64,000 bases of DNA from Cyathus striatus. Its lineage: Eukaryota > Basidiomycota > Agaricomycetes > Agaricales > Nidulariaceae. This document shows, one piece after another, positions 54,687-64,000 of this stretch. Positions within the stretch are counted from its first letter, which is position 1. Each line of letters begins with the position of its first letter. Below the pieces are notes generated by a model, which saw only the letters and a list, made by a program, of their open reading frames with translations, made no database searches and had not been told where the DNA came from. A program made the translations under genes and the position numbers. The stretch covers positions 1,054,001 to 1,118,000 of the forward strand of contig JAOVFP010000011.1 of the NCBI GenBank assembly GCA_025738555.1, given 5' to 3'.

Positions 54687-57353
54687 GGGCAAAACCTCAC
54701 AGAGAGCCTCGCCGTGCCAGGCGAGGGTGAAACCTGGCGTGGGAAAATGGCGAAAGGTGGCGAGGCCAGCGAATGTATTAGTAATTCATGTAACTACATA
54801 ATACAATATTCTATAGTCTCATTGAGCAAAGCAATGATTTGCGATCCCAGCTACCACTATTTCCTTCAGTTGGAGCATCGACGACAGTGTTCTGAATTGA
54901 AGAGAGTTGTCCTCTGCGTATTATGTCAATGAGAGAGGTGTTGTAAACATTTTCCACAGGTACAGCAGCACTAAACCCATTACCATTAGCAGTTGTGAAG
55001 CCAGATTGTTCCAATGCTGCGAACTCGGCATCCAGTTCTTGCACTGAAATAGCTTCAGCTCCATCAAGATCTATATTGGCCCCTTCATATCCAGTTTGAA
55101 GAGGAATAGGTACTGTAAAATCTTCAGTCATGATTTCAGCACGTTCAGTATTGATTCCCTTTCCAGTTATGTGCATATGAGCATGACGGCGACGAGGATC
55201 CTTTCCTTCAGCAATAGCTTCTTCATATAAACAACAGTTATAGAAATTACAAAGCATTCCAAGTGATCCCAAATGGTCAACTGTCAAACGAGATCATTTG
55301 ACACTCTGAACTCCACCCAAATTGGAAAAGAAGTGCTCCACTTCTGCAGCATGTGGAACTATGGCCATGATCTTGAGAGCAAATGTCCGAATTGGGTGAA
55401 ACCCAATGTTGACAGATGTCCACCATGCCTTCGCATCTGCTTTTCCCCCAGTGAAAGGTTGCTCTTCACTCGCATATGCTTGGATATCCCTCAAAAGCTG
55501 CTCTGCATGCACTCTTGACCATTCCCACTTTTCTGCTATGCTGAGTGCGATATTAAATGCATCCTTCAATGTCCTGGAATGTACTGATGACGATAAGGCC
55601 AATTTTCGACATAGTGGATGAAGGAAGAGGGAAAGCCAATGAAGATCTGTGTTCATGGTATGGAAATAGTGAGTTACAGTTTCTTTAGCATGTCAAAGGA
55701 ACTGCTTGTCTTCAAACTCGTATTCTGGTAAGCTGTTGATTTCACGATGAGCCCAAATTAATTGTATGATACAATCAGCCAGTGTCACATCCCGAGATTC
55801 TGTATCGCCAATTAGGTCAACAAGAGGCTTGCAAATGTGAATGAATTCCTCATTAAGTTGCCACTGATCAAGCTCAAGAACGCAAGAAATAACATCATGC
55901 CGTATAGGAGAAAGGCCACCAATTGTATGTTGGGCTTCATCACGAGAGCAGAGCTCGTAAAGAACCTTTTTGTGCTCCTGTATGCTAAGAGCCTGAAGGA
56001 TAACGGCATAGAAGCGGGACTCTGTATTCTTCTTTAATCCATGTGTTATATTATTCTCTTGTGCTAATTGTTCAAGCTGACCGCCCCAATAGTGTGATGC
56101 ATTGAAAAAGGTTACTATCTTCATATTCTTCTTTATCAAGCTCTTAACACTTGCATGGCTTGATACCTTTCCTAGGATAGTGTTCACACCATGTATAAAA
56201 CACAGCAATGGCTGTTAGTTACCAAAGTGAGTTGATTATGAATAACAATTAATCTAGCAGAAAAACTTACTAAAATCCAAGGGTAGCAGCCTTCAGTTGT
56301 CCATTTTCGATGAAATGCTTGCATTGTTGTCGGGTTGCCGTGCTTTCACAGCCTTTTGTCTCAAGGCTTCATCTGCAACCATAACAAGGTTATCTGCTGT
56401 TGCTCGTATACCTGTAAGCTCCTTCAGTGCTAGAACAATTGGGAACTCTCCAACTTCAGACAGGAGGCATCCATATAAACTGCGCTTCATGCTATCCTCC
56501 CAGCCATCCATCAAGTATGTCAAATTATCCCTCTTCTTTAGCCTCTCCATGTCATCTTCATAGGCTCGTGCTTCTTCTGCTGGAAGATACTTTGTTGTAA
56601 GAACAAAGTGAGAAGCTGGTGAATAACATGGGCATATATTTCCCAGCCATTTACGAAAGAAGGGGCTGTCAGCCTGGCTAAAAGGTATGTTCCCATGAAT
56701 AAACCACCTGTAATCCATGTCAGATCTATCACCTCAATGTATGCAGGCCACCAGTAACTCACTTTATAAGATAGGTATTTGCTCAGTCCTCTTCCTTCTG
56801 TGTAAGTGCTCGATCCACAAAGCTTTTCATACTGCTAATAATAGTAACAGCATTCCCAGCATCAAGCTTGTGCTTCTTATGGGGATGTGCTTCCTTCTCA
56901 GCGATGACTTCGGGCTCAGAGTCAGATATTTCTATTACAGCCCCTCCACCCTGAGAAATCAGATGTGTGTTAGCTTCCTTTTGCACCAGCTCAGGTACTT
57001 TAGAGCATTGTAGGCCTTTAGTGAGGTGTATGGAGCATTTTCCATCACGGTGAACTAGTTCCTTTGAGTAGTAGTTACAAACAACTGTCCATTGTTTTGT
57101 ACTAGGATTGCACTCCTTTTTTGTAAAATGTTTGTCAATAAACATGTCCACAGGTCTTCCTCCCTTGTTCTTCTCCATTTCAGTGTGATTTCGGTATTGC
57201 GATGATGCCAGCACAATGATTAAATTTTACAAATTACATACTACATAATATTACTTTTGCCGAGTATTGCCGCTCTCTTTCATGCTTATAGTTTCACCAC
57301 CCGGCGATTGCCAGTGGCGAAACCTGGCATGGCTAAATGGCGAGGTTTTGCCC
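54687..57353. mobile_element. hAT transposon, 2.67 kb
   Basis: Ends GGGCAAAACCTC (54,687) and GAGGTTTTGCCC (57,353) are perfect 12-bp inverted repeats. TGGCGA/TCGCCA motifs cluster just inside each end. The interior is one minus-strand hAT transposase relic. The 8-bp flanks (AGTGTATG and ACGACATT) do not match, so the target duplication is lost or the ends are slightly misplaced. Confidence 0.8.
54811..57178 (-). pseudogene. hAT-family transposase, broken
   Basis: From ATG 57,178 the minus strand encodes GRPVDMFIDKHFTKKECNPS with a BED-type zinc finger (WTVVCNYYSKELVHRDGKC then SIH). After a broken junction near 56,780 comes FIHGNIPFSQADSPFF with LTYLMDGWEDSMKRSLYGCL, the hAT catalytic Asp region. 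Next are CFIHGVNTILGKV, FFNASHYWGGQL and an Arg/Trp-containing helical insert. The C-terminal dimerisation domain reads HPIRTFALKIMAIVPHAAEV then EHFFSNLGGVQSVK. TGA 55,294-55,296 follows, then LTVDHLGSLGMLCNFYN. Frameshifts lie near 56,320 and 55,680. The tail ends at 54,811. All major hAT blocks are present in order, so the copy was autonomous before decay. Confidence 0.83.
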
Positions 57354-57543
57354 ACGACATTACCTGTAACTGAGAAAGAGAACTCAGGATTGTTCAACTC
57401 TACAAATTGTGATTGCAGAGAATGCCACAACATTGTAAACTTGTGTGCCTTTGGCTTCTATGATAAATATTTGAGCATCAGGTCCGCTGCTTCATCTTCG
57501 GACCCCAAATGCATCTTTCTCCCTCTGATCATCATACCCAGCA
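57354..57543. other. No gene recognised
   Basis: A plus-strand frame with a Cys-rich NCDCRECHNIVNLCAFG stretch crosses this segment (57,267-57,590), but its start lies in the hAT end and no family fits. Confidence 0.3.
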
Positions 57544-57744
57544 TTAAGGTTGTACCTGGGGATGAAACTGAACTTGTAGAAGATTTGTAGTTGGCACATT
57601 GCTAGAACTTCTACCACTTGGAGTTCCACTTGTGCCTGCGGATGAAATTGAGCTTGTAAAAGACAGTGAAGTTGAGCTCACAGCAACAGTTAATGTTGAG
57701 GTCATGGTGGAGGTGAAAACTGAGTTCGAAGCTTGGCATAACAT
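57544..57744 (-). pseudogene. Ser/Thr-rich stalk fragment
   Basis: The minus-strand frame reads SNSVFTSTMTSTLTVAVSST, then SLSFTSSISSAGTSGTPSGR. Such O-glycosylated stalks occur between ectodomain and membrane segment in the surface proteins elsewhere in this window. No membrane segment follows, and low complexity limits certainty. Confidence 0.3.
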
Positions 57745-59339
57745 TGATTCAGCAAATGATTGCGAACTAGGATAAATGTTGACAATGATTCCTGTGATTC
57801 GGTACTAGACACAAGCTAGCACTTACATCCACCCCACTGTTGTCTTGATCCTCCCTGTACGTATCATATACACATGCAACCTAAAACCCATTTTTGCTCC
57901 ATAAATTCCAAGAGGGGAGTACTGTAGGTGTTGGTGTGGCTTTGTATGAATGCAACGTCATTTCAAGCCTAAGGGAGATCGGCTGCTGCGATTCCATAGA
58001 GTACGGTGTGCATTGAGGGTGTGTGATATATGTGGCTTAATAGTGTTCTGGACGAAGAGAGAGTCACTTTATAGTGGAGGGGGGGATAACATGGAAAATT
58101 TCTTCTCACTGGATGAGCCAGAGAGTAGACTTAGAGCATGATGAGTAAGATGGGAGACATATCGACTAGTTCATCTTCTGGCATAGTCATTTTTTGGGGT
58201 GACGTGTCGACGACTGAGGTTGCTAAACAGAGTTGTAAGTTAAATATATTGAATGAAGAAGGGGGATAAACATACTAATACACTCTTTCAATCTCTCAAG
58301 GACATATGTCTCCTGATATCCTGTAACAGCCAATGAAACATCCTGGTAGCCCTGCGTCAAAGGGATGTACAGGAAGTACAACCCAACTATAAAACTCCTG
58401 TTTTTGTGAGTGGGGTTATTGGAAATAACTCCTTCCAAGACCATGACCTCTCCTACTGACAGTGCATACTCATACTCAGTCATACACAGTACTAGTGGGG
58501 TCCTTGGGTCCATTCGCCCGTATTCCTGTGTTTACACCTAGTGATCATTCCAACTGCGACATTGTCTGTCATGTTATCTGTCAGTTCTGGTTGGGTCCTG
58601 CCACTGAGGCTGCCAGTGGTGCAGGATTTTTGTTCCTACTTCGTTCTGTCAAAATGGCCATTGACCAGTGTGGTAGAACATAGCTATGTATAACTGGGTA
58701 TTCAAATGTTGTACTTACATATGTTCATTTATGGTTGAGGGTGGTGACTGGCTGGAGAGCAGTGGTGGGTGGGTGGCAGTGGCAGCCAGGTTGGGTGTGC
58801 GGAGATACGAGGAACAGTTGTGCTGACTCGTGTGGGATATTCTTCCCATGATATACCTGGCTGGTCGACCAACTTTGACCAAGGACAATTTGAAAGATGA
58901 GATCTTGAGATCTTGAGAGGATATGTTGAAGGTGAGGAAGGTCGAAGGAAAGGTCCTTTTTTTGAAATCCAGATCAAATCTGCACTCTGGAGCTTAAGTA
59001 ATAAGTAGGTGGCTTATCACATACCAATTCAAGTTAATTATGATGCGGATGCCTTATGAGTCCAATGCCCATAACATCCGACTCTGAGGCGCTTAGAAGT
59101 TAGAGCCACTCATTTCTCTCCGCCATCCAGGTCCTACTGATGAGAATCTGTGCCCACCATGATACTGTTGCTACATTGAGCAATTGTCTGAGGCACATAT
59201 TTAATCATTCCAAGTTTATCAATAATCACTGTCATTTACTCCAGCATCGTCAGTGGCATTTCTGGTAATCCTGATTACTACTTGCAGTGGTGTGAAGTAC
59301 TAATCTCTAGTAGGTACTTATATATTGACTCAAATCATT
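57745..59339. other. Mostly unassigned; one coding-like frame
   Basis: A minus-strand frame at 58,223-58,513 (MDPRTPLVLCMTEYEYALSV, ETYVLERLKECISMFIP) has coding-like composition but no recognisable family. A plus-strand frame at 58,462-58,683 overlaps it. The rest shows no structure. Confidence 0.3.
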
Positions 59340-60862
59340 TCATGGGGCTGCTAACATTTTGAGTTCCCCTTAAGTTTTTTGAGTCAAAGTTAAGTTCTAG
59401 TCTTTCAAGTTCCCTCAAGTTCAATTTTCAAAATTTCAAGTGTAAAGTAAAAACTAATCACTAGTACTACTATCTGAGTGAGTGTAAGTTGAGTTCCCTC
59501 AAGTTAAGTTTTTCAAGTCGACTTAAGTTCCTTGTTAATTTTTTTCTGAAAGTTGAGTTCTCTCAAGTTAAGTTCCTCACTAATTTTTCAAGTTCCCTCA
59601 AGTTCAAGTTTCAAAATTTCAACTATACAGTAACTGTAAACTAATCACTAGTACTACTATTTGCTAATCACTACTATTACTACCACAGCTCTGTCCCACA
59701 CCCTGCCTGATTTCATCGACATTTCCCACACACTCTGCCCACCTTTATTTACTTCTGTTTACGTGTAGTATTGAATGATCACATCTATCATAAACAAATA
59801 TTCATCACTGTGACATCAACACATTGTGTGATTTTTGATGTGCACTCTTCCTTATCATCAATGCTCATCATGCTCAACAGTGAGCAAGTCTTTTCTGATT
59901 TTTAAGCTCAATTCCTGCTCTTTTTATTTCAGTCTTTTTGCATCACTTAATATAAGTTGTTATACATTTAGTAGGCTATATTATACTAAGTGTTAATGTA
60001 AATGAACTTATAAAAATGTGAGTTATATATATATTTAGTCTTTTATTATAATATGTTCCATGCTTTGTACAGATTATGTGATTTGTGTAGAAAGTGTATT
60101 AGTTGTGAAGGAAAATAAGAGTGGAGGCTTGAGAAAATAAGAGTGGGAGGGCGGGAAATGATGAAATGAGTGGGAAATAATAAACAGAGGTCGGAACAAT
60201 AAGCGATAGCGTGGGAAAATATTGAGCAGGGATGCGGACAGCAGTGAACAGCAGAAGCGGAGGCATGGGAAATAAATGCGAATACCCAGTGAGCATCAGA
60301 AGTGAAAGCGGAAGCGTGGGAAACTATGAGCGGGAGGGCGGGAAATGATGGAATGCGTGGGAAATTGTGAGCGGAAGGGAGGGCAGGAAATAATAATTAA
60401 AGGAGAAGCGAAAACGTGGGAAACACTGAGTGTGAAAGTATGTTGGCACGATATGTTAAGCGGATGCGTGGGAAATTATGAGCGGAGGTGTGGGCAACAA
60501 TGAGGATGTGCAATTAATAGGAAATGAGTAAACATTGAATTATATGCATGGGAAACAACACAAACTACTGTATAATTACTGTAAGGTTCTCATACAATAC
60601 AGGTATACAACTTGCTTATTTTTTGAGTAAAAGTTAAGTTCCCTTGAGTAAAGTTAAGTTTCTCACTTATTTTTTTGAGTGAAAGTTAAGTTCCATCAAG
60701 TTGAGTTGAGTTCCTCGCTTATTTTTTTTCAAGTGGTGCTAAGTTCCTAAATTCAAGTGTCAGTTAAGTTACCAGTAAGTTACCATTGAGTGGTAAATTG
60801 ACACTCAAGGACACTCAAATTTGGGTCAAGTTCCATTCAAGTTCCTCTAATAGTTAAAGTTG
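59340..60862. mobile_element. Array-flanked non-autonomous element, copy B
   Basis: Outer arrays of AAGTTCCCTCAAGTT/TTGAGTGAAAGTTAAG motifs (59,340-59,660 and 60,615-60,862) flank a core. The left side of the core has TTTCCCACACACTCTGCCC (59,722) and ATGCTCAACAGTGAGCAAGT (59,870-59,889). The right side has about twelve GCGTGGGAAA/GGGCGGGAAAT repeats (60,119-60,545). Gene-free. It shares core and layout with 50,430-51,940. Confidence 0.6.
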
Positions 60863-61737
60863 GAGAAGGGCCTGTGGACAGCTTAGAAGAAACATCCAAT
60901 TGGGTCAATGATTCTGAGGAACTGGCTGCAGCAGATATCATTGGCCTAATAGTTAAGGATGTAGCTGCTGTGGGGGATTGAGGGGGAATGATAGATGAAG
61001 TAGGGGGGCCAATGCCAGATTCAAACCCAACACCACCATAGATTATTCCTAATATACACTATGAGCATTATGTTGGAATAAAAAGAGGAGGTTTGTGCAA
61101 CCTGCTTTCGATAGCGAACTTTCAGATGAAGTGGCTGTTTCAATGGTCATCTGAGTGGATTGAATGGTGGTTTTTAGAATTGTTGAAGATTCAATACTAT
61201 GCTCAACTGTTCGACCTGAGTCTGTGATGGATACAGAAGGGTAGGTGGTTTGGGCTGATATTATCTTTAGTGAGAATACTTGCATTATGAAATATGACTT
61301 TAGGCACTCCAGTATCCTGTTAATGTACATAGCATAAGTACATTAGCAGTAATTCATTTTGCTATGAAAGTTAAACTTACAGCAACATATTTCCAAGTTG
61401 AAACTGCCTTAGAGCTAGTCTGATATTCAGAAGTAACATATGAGCTACATATATAGAGCTTGAAGTAAGGTGGTGCCGGTACAGCACTTGACTATGTAAT
61501 CAATTGAATTAAATACAAATCTGATGAAATGGGGAATTGAGTGTTAGACTGGTGATACGGTGGTGAAGGACTACAGGAATAATGTCCCTTGCACTCCCCT
61601 ATGCCTCGGCCAATGGCAATGATAGCACTGATCTTAGAAGCACAGCCTACCGCAGCACACCTCTCATTGATATTGATGGTTTATGCTTTGATAGGTTGAT
61701 TTTCTGTATAAAGATAAAAAGGTGTGCTCACATGCTC
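60863..61737 (-). pseudogene. Possible surface-protein remnant
   Basis: The minus strand has a Ser/Thr-rich frame (61,049-61,330: TYPSVSITDSGRTVEHSIES, TTIQSTQMTIETATSSESSL) and, to its right, a frame YVTSEYQTSSKAVSTWKYVA ending at a GTAAGT-like donor near 61,380. These could be two exons of one secreted or surface protein, with a stop-containing junction. No domain is recognised. Confidence 0.28.
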
Positions 61738-61867
61738 AACTCAGTCCCCTGTAGAAGTGACAGAACTGCTGGAGGAGAACAATATATTAAGGAGGTGGTA
61801 GCCGAGGTTACAAGATCGGTGGCAAGGCAGGCACCACCACCTACTTATTACTTATGTGGATGATGAA
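61738..61867 (+). pseudogene. Surface-protein cytosolic tail fragment
   Basis: VTELLEENNILRRW, a TAG, then AEVTRSVARQAPPPTYY matches the C-terminal tail of the genes at 18.1, 19.7 and 43.0 kb (ELLEELDMLRRRLAEVTESV and TPPPTYHED). No membrane segment or ectodomain precedes it in frame. It is an isolated relic of the same tail module. Confidence 0.7.
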
Positions 61868-63248
61868 AATGATGTATAAGTGGGATACTAGACTCTTTTG
61901 ACCAAGTGTTCAGTCACATGTCACAGGCTGCTATGAACATAAAATTTGAGACAAAATTGGTGATACCATTCTGTTGCAGCATCTGCACTTGCCATAGCAC
62001 AAATTGACATGGGCATTTATATGTTACATACATTGGAACATGAATTGAAAATGATGTAAGGAAAGAACCATACAAATTCCTTTTCATGTATTGATTTACA
62101 TTCTTCACTTGGAGAGAATAACTACTAGCATGTATGAGTGTTGAGCTCTAATTATAACATCAGTGTATATTCCCTCTTCATGTATCAAAATCATAGGAAC
62201 TTATGTGCAAAAGGCAACTTTTGCACACATAAATATGATTCAGTCATAAATAAGAGATGAAACAAATGATAAAATAAAATAAAATAAATAAATCATTGGG
62301 TATTGCTCATAGCACCTGCTTCACACTTTCGACATGATAGGGGAACAACTGTGTCCTTGAATTTTTAATTTCTCAGTCACTATTGTTTCCATTTGTATGT
62401 ACTTGGGTGTTCAGATATCATTCAGCTCCTAACATAAAGTGAGCTATTTGATTACCTCCCTGAAATGGTAAGACAGACCTTCATAACATATCCTTCCCCC
62501 TACACCAGTCTGCACCATAACTTTTCAACATTCTACTACCAATTAGCCCAACTCCATTAACACTCAAGCTCATTCTCAGTTCTTTACTTCTCCAAGGATC
62601 ATTAGGTGTTGAGCTAGTAGTGATGGACTCTGATGATTGACAGACCAGACGGTCAAGCTCAACTGTATTCTTCTTGGATAACATTTGCTCACCTCTAAAC
62701 ACAATTCTGTCAGAAAACTTAAGTAGTGTGAAAAAAGGACAAAGTTATATACCTGTCACAATACCACTGGCATCCCCATACCCCACAGCTATCCCACACT
62801 TGGACTTACATATGCCCACATGCTGTCATATCACTTTCACTCTCAACTTGGTCAAACTTCTCTAATATTACATATTGGTGTTTGAGATCCACCAAAGTGG
62901 GCTTAATGAGGTGAACTCAACTCAAGACCATCTTGCACCTCCAGGGCCCTACTTCTCACAGCCATATCTTGGACCCCCAGCCCAGCTTCCTGGTCTCAGA
63001 GAACCTTCCTGCTGTCTTACAACTGATTGCAAAATGCTAGAGAATTCACATTCAAAACTCATTTTGCATGTTGTTTGGTTTTGGAGCTTGGCTCATACAC
63101 ATAGAGCTCAGCCCTACTAGCACCAAGCTAGTACATACCAAGTTCCTGGCACACTGCATTCATGCCTCTCCATGCATATTCAATCAAGTAAAAGTTGTAG
63201 CATTCTCAGTGTAGTTGGATGACATGGGACAATAAGTGATATTGTCAT
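61868..63248. other. No gene recognised
   Basis: AT-rich sequence with short frames (62,481-62,702 minus; 62,875-63,120 plus) of no known family. This side of the Tc1-like relic should contain its terminal repeat, but the partner end lies outside the window. Confidence 0.35.
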
Positions 63249-64000
63249 TTATCTGAGATAGCCTGAATCATGATACCACCCCACTGCACTCTCTGAGGTC
63301 ATTGAGTCAAACATTGCTCACCACAACATTCCATATGGATCACACCCAGCTTCTCCTTGTAACTTGGCACAAGCAAAATCTTGACTTCTGCAAATCCAGG
63401 ACTTTATAGCAGAGAATTCCTGCTCAATTGGATCAAAGTCAGGTGAATAAGGGGGTAGGTATTCAAGACACATCCCACTATGAATCCATTATATTGGTGA
63501 TAATGTATTATTGTCTGATGTGCACTCACTGTCCTTCAATCATAGGCCTAAGATGAGGGGATTTGTGAATACTTGCATTATCCATTGTAATAACTGAGTT
63601 ATTGCCAAGGAATGGGTTCATGTTGTTAAGTAAGCCATTGATAAACTCATTAAATAGATTTGCAGTCCAGAATCACAGAATCACACCAAGATGGAGCACA
63701 CCATTGAGAGAAAGAGCAGGTATAACAGAGTAGCTGTAGACTAATTAGAATATAGAAAAGCAGTTACTGAATAATACTAAATTCACCATTTTCTGCAAGT
63801 AAAAAGTCCCTCCACCATGCATGCCAGCCCACTGGTACCCATCCCCATTCCCTCTTTGTTGTCACCCTGTTAACACCAGCTACCCAGGTCTATAGTTCTT
63901 AGTGATCTGAACTTGATATGCTACATGCCAGTCTTCATTGTGCTCAATGGCAGGTGCAGAGACCTAGACTACATTAGATCAGGAAGCAATAAGGCTCTGT
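63249..64000 (-). pseudogene. Tc1/mariner DDE transposase, 3' part, broken
   Basis: Runs in from the right edge. The minus strand reads REWGWVPVGWHAW, an intron, YSVIPALSLNGVLHLGVIL, TGA (63,673-63,675), then FWTANLFNEFINGLLNNMNP and SVITMDNASIHKSPHLRPMI containing the second catalytic Asp. A further intron leads to LEYLPPYSPDFDPIEQEFSA with the third catalytic residue (Glu) kept and IKSWICRSQDFA. After TGA 63,318-63,320 comes MTSESAVGWYHDSGYL, ending at TAA 63,249-63,251. These are DDE_3 hallmarks. The N-terminal DNA-binding part and first Asp lie beyond 64,000. It is not the same subfamily as the 44-47 kb element. Confidence 0.83.

Overview
The window looks like a repeat-rich piece of a filamentous basidiomycete (Agaricomycete) nuclear genome. 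The evidence is short GT-AG introns of about 45-75 nt in every coding block and families typical of agaric genomes: Plavaka, Tnp2/CACTA, hAT and Tc1-like transposases, a DUF6532 protein, transposon-linked WD40 proteins, GH16, and small membrane-anchored surface glycoproteins. I see no rRNA, no credible tRNA gene, no CRISPR and no bacterial-type operon. The species cannot be named from the sequence alone.

Layout. 0.4-4.8 kb: a seven-copy ~158-bp tandem array beside a decayed minus-strand Plavaka transposase. 5.9-7.7 kb: a decayed multi-intron DUF6532 gene. 8.1-10.98 kb: short-motif repeat arrays, a GH16 fragment and a 19-bp minisatellite. 12.26-16.18 kb: a conserved-protein fragment, then a 3.3-kb inverted-repeat element built of minisatellites, with a 752-bp palindromic TA-flanked MITE nested in it. 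17.2-19.8 kb: a LINE tail and two broken genes of a membrane-anchored protein family.

21,257-39,716 is the centrepiece: an 18.46-kb CACTA transposon with CACTG termini, ~465-bp terminal inverted repeats and an AGT target duplication. It carries a Tnp2 transposase and at least six further coding blocks: a large conserved unknown, a proline-rich ORF, a WD40 propeller, a small conserved protein, a coiled-coil protein and a broken F-box-like protein. Two clusters of GGGGTCACC/GGTGACCCC repeats lie between divergently oriented genes inside it. The element is inserted in one copy of the target duplication of a 50-bp micro-MITE, so insertion order can be read.

41.3-43.1 kb: a GH16-like membrane protein with altered catalytic residues. 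It carries the same transmembrane segment and cytosolic tail as the unrelated ectodomain genes at 17.5-19.8 kb. 44.1-47.3 kb: a complete but dead Tc1/mariner element (TA duplication). 50.4-51.9 and 59.3-60.9 kb: two related array-flanked elements. 51.9-53.0 kb: a 1-kb TA-flanked MITE. 54.4-57.4 kb: a hAT element that cuts a surface-protein gene. 63.2-64.0 kb: a second Tc1-like transposase running off the end.

Reading the layers together, an older neighbourhood of membrane-anchored surface-protein genes was broken up by several generations of elements. Almost every coding block is damaged. Many nonsense codons are TGA where the family context or frame suggests arginine, consistent with C-to-T change at CpG. 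The CACTA element is best preserved: its genes mostly carry only one or two single-base frameshifts, several at homopolymers, so it is either young or affected by base-calling errors.
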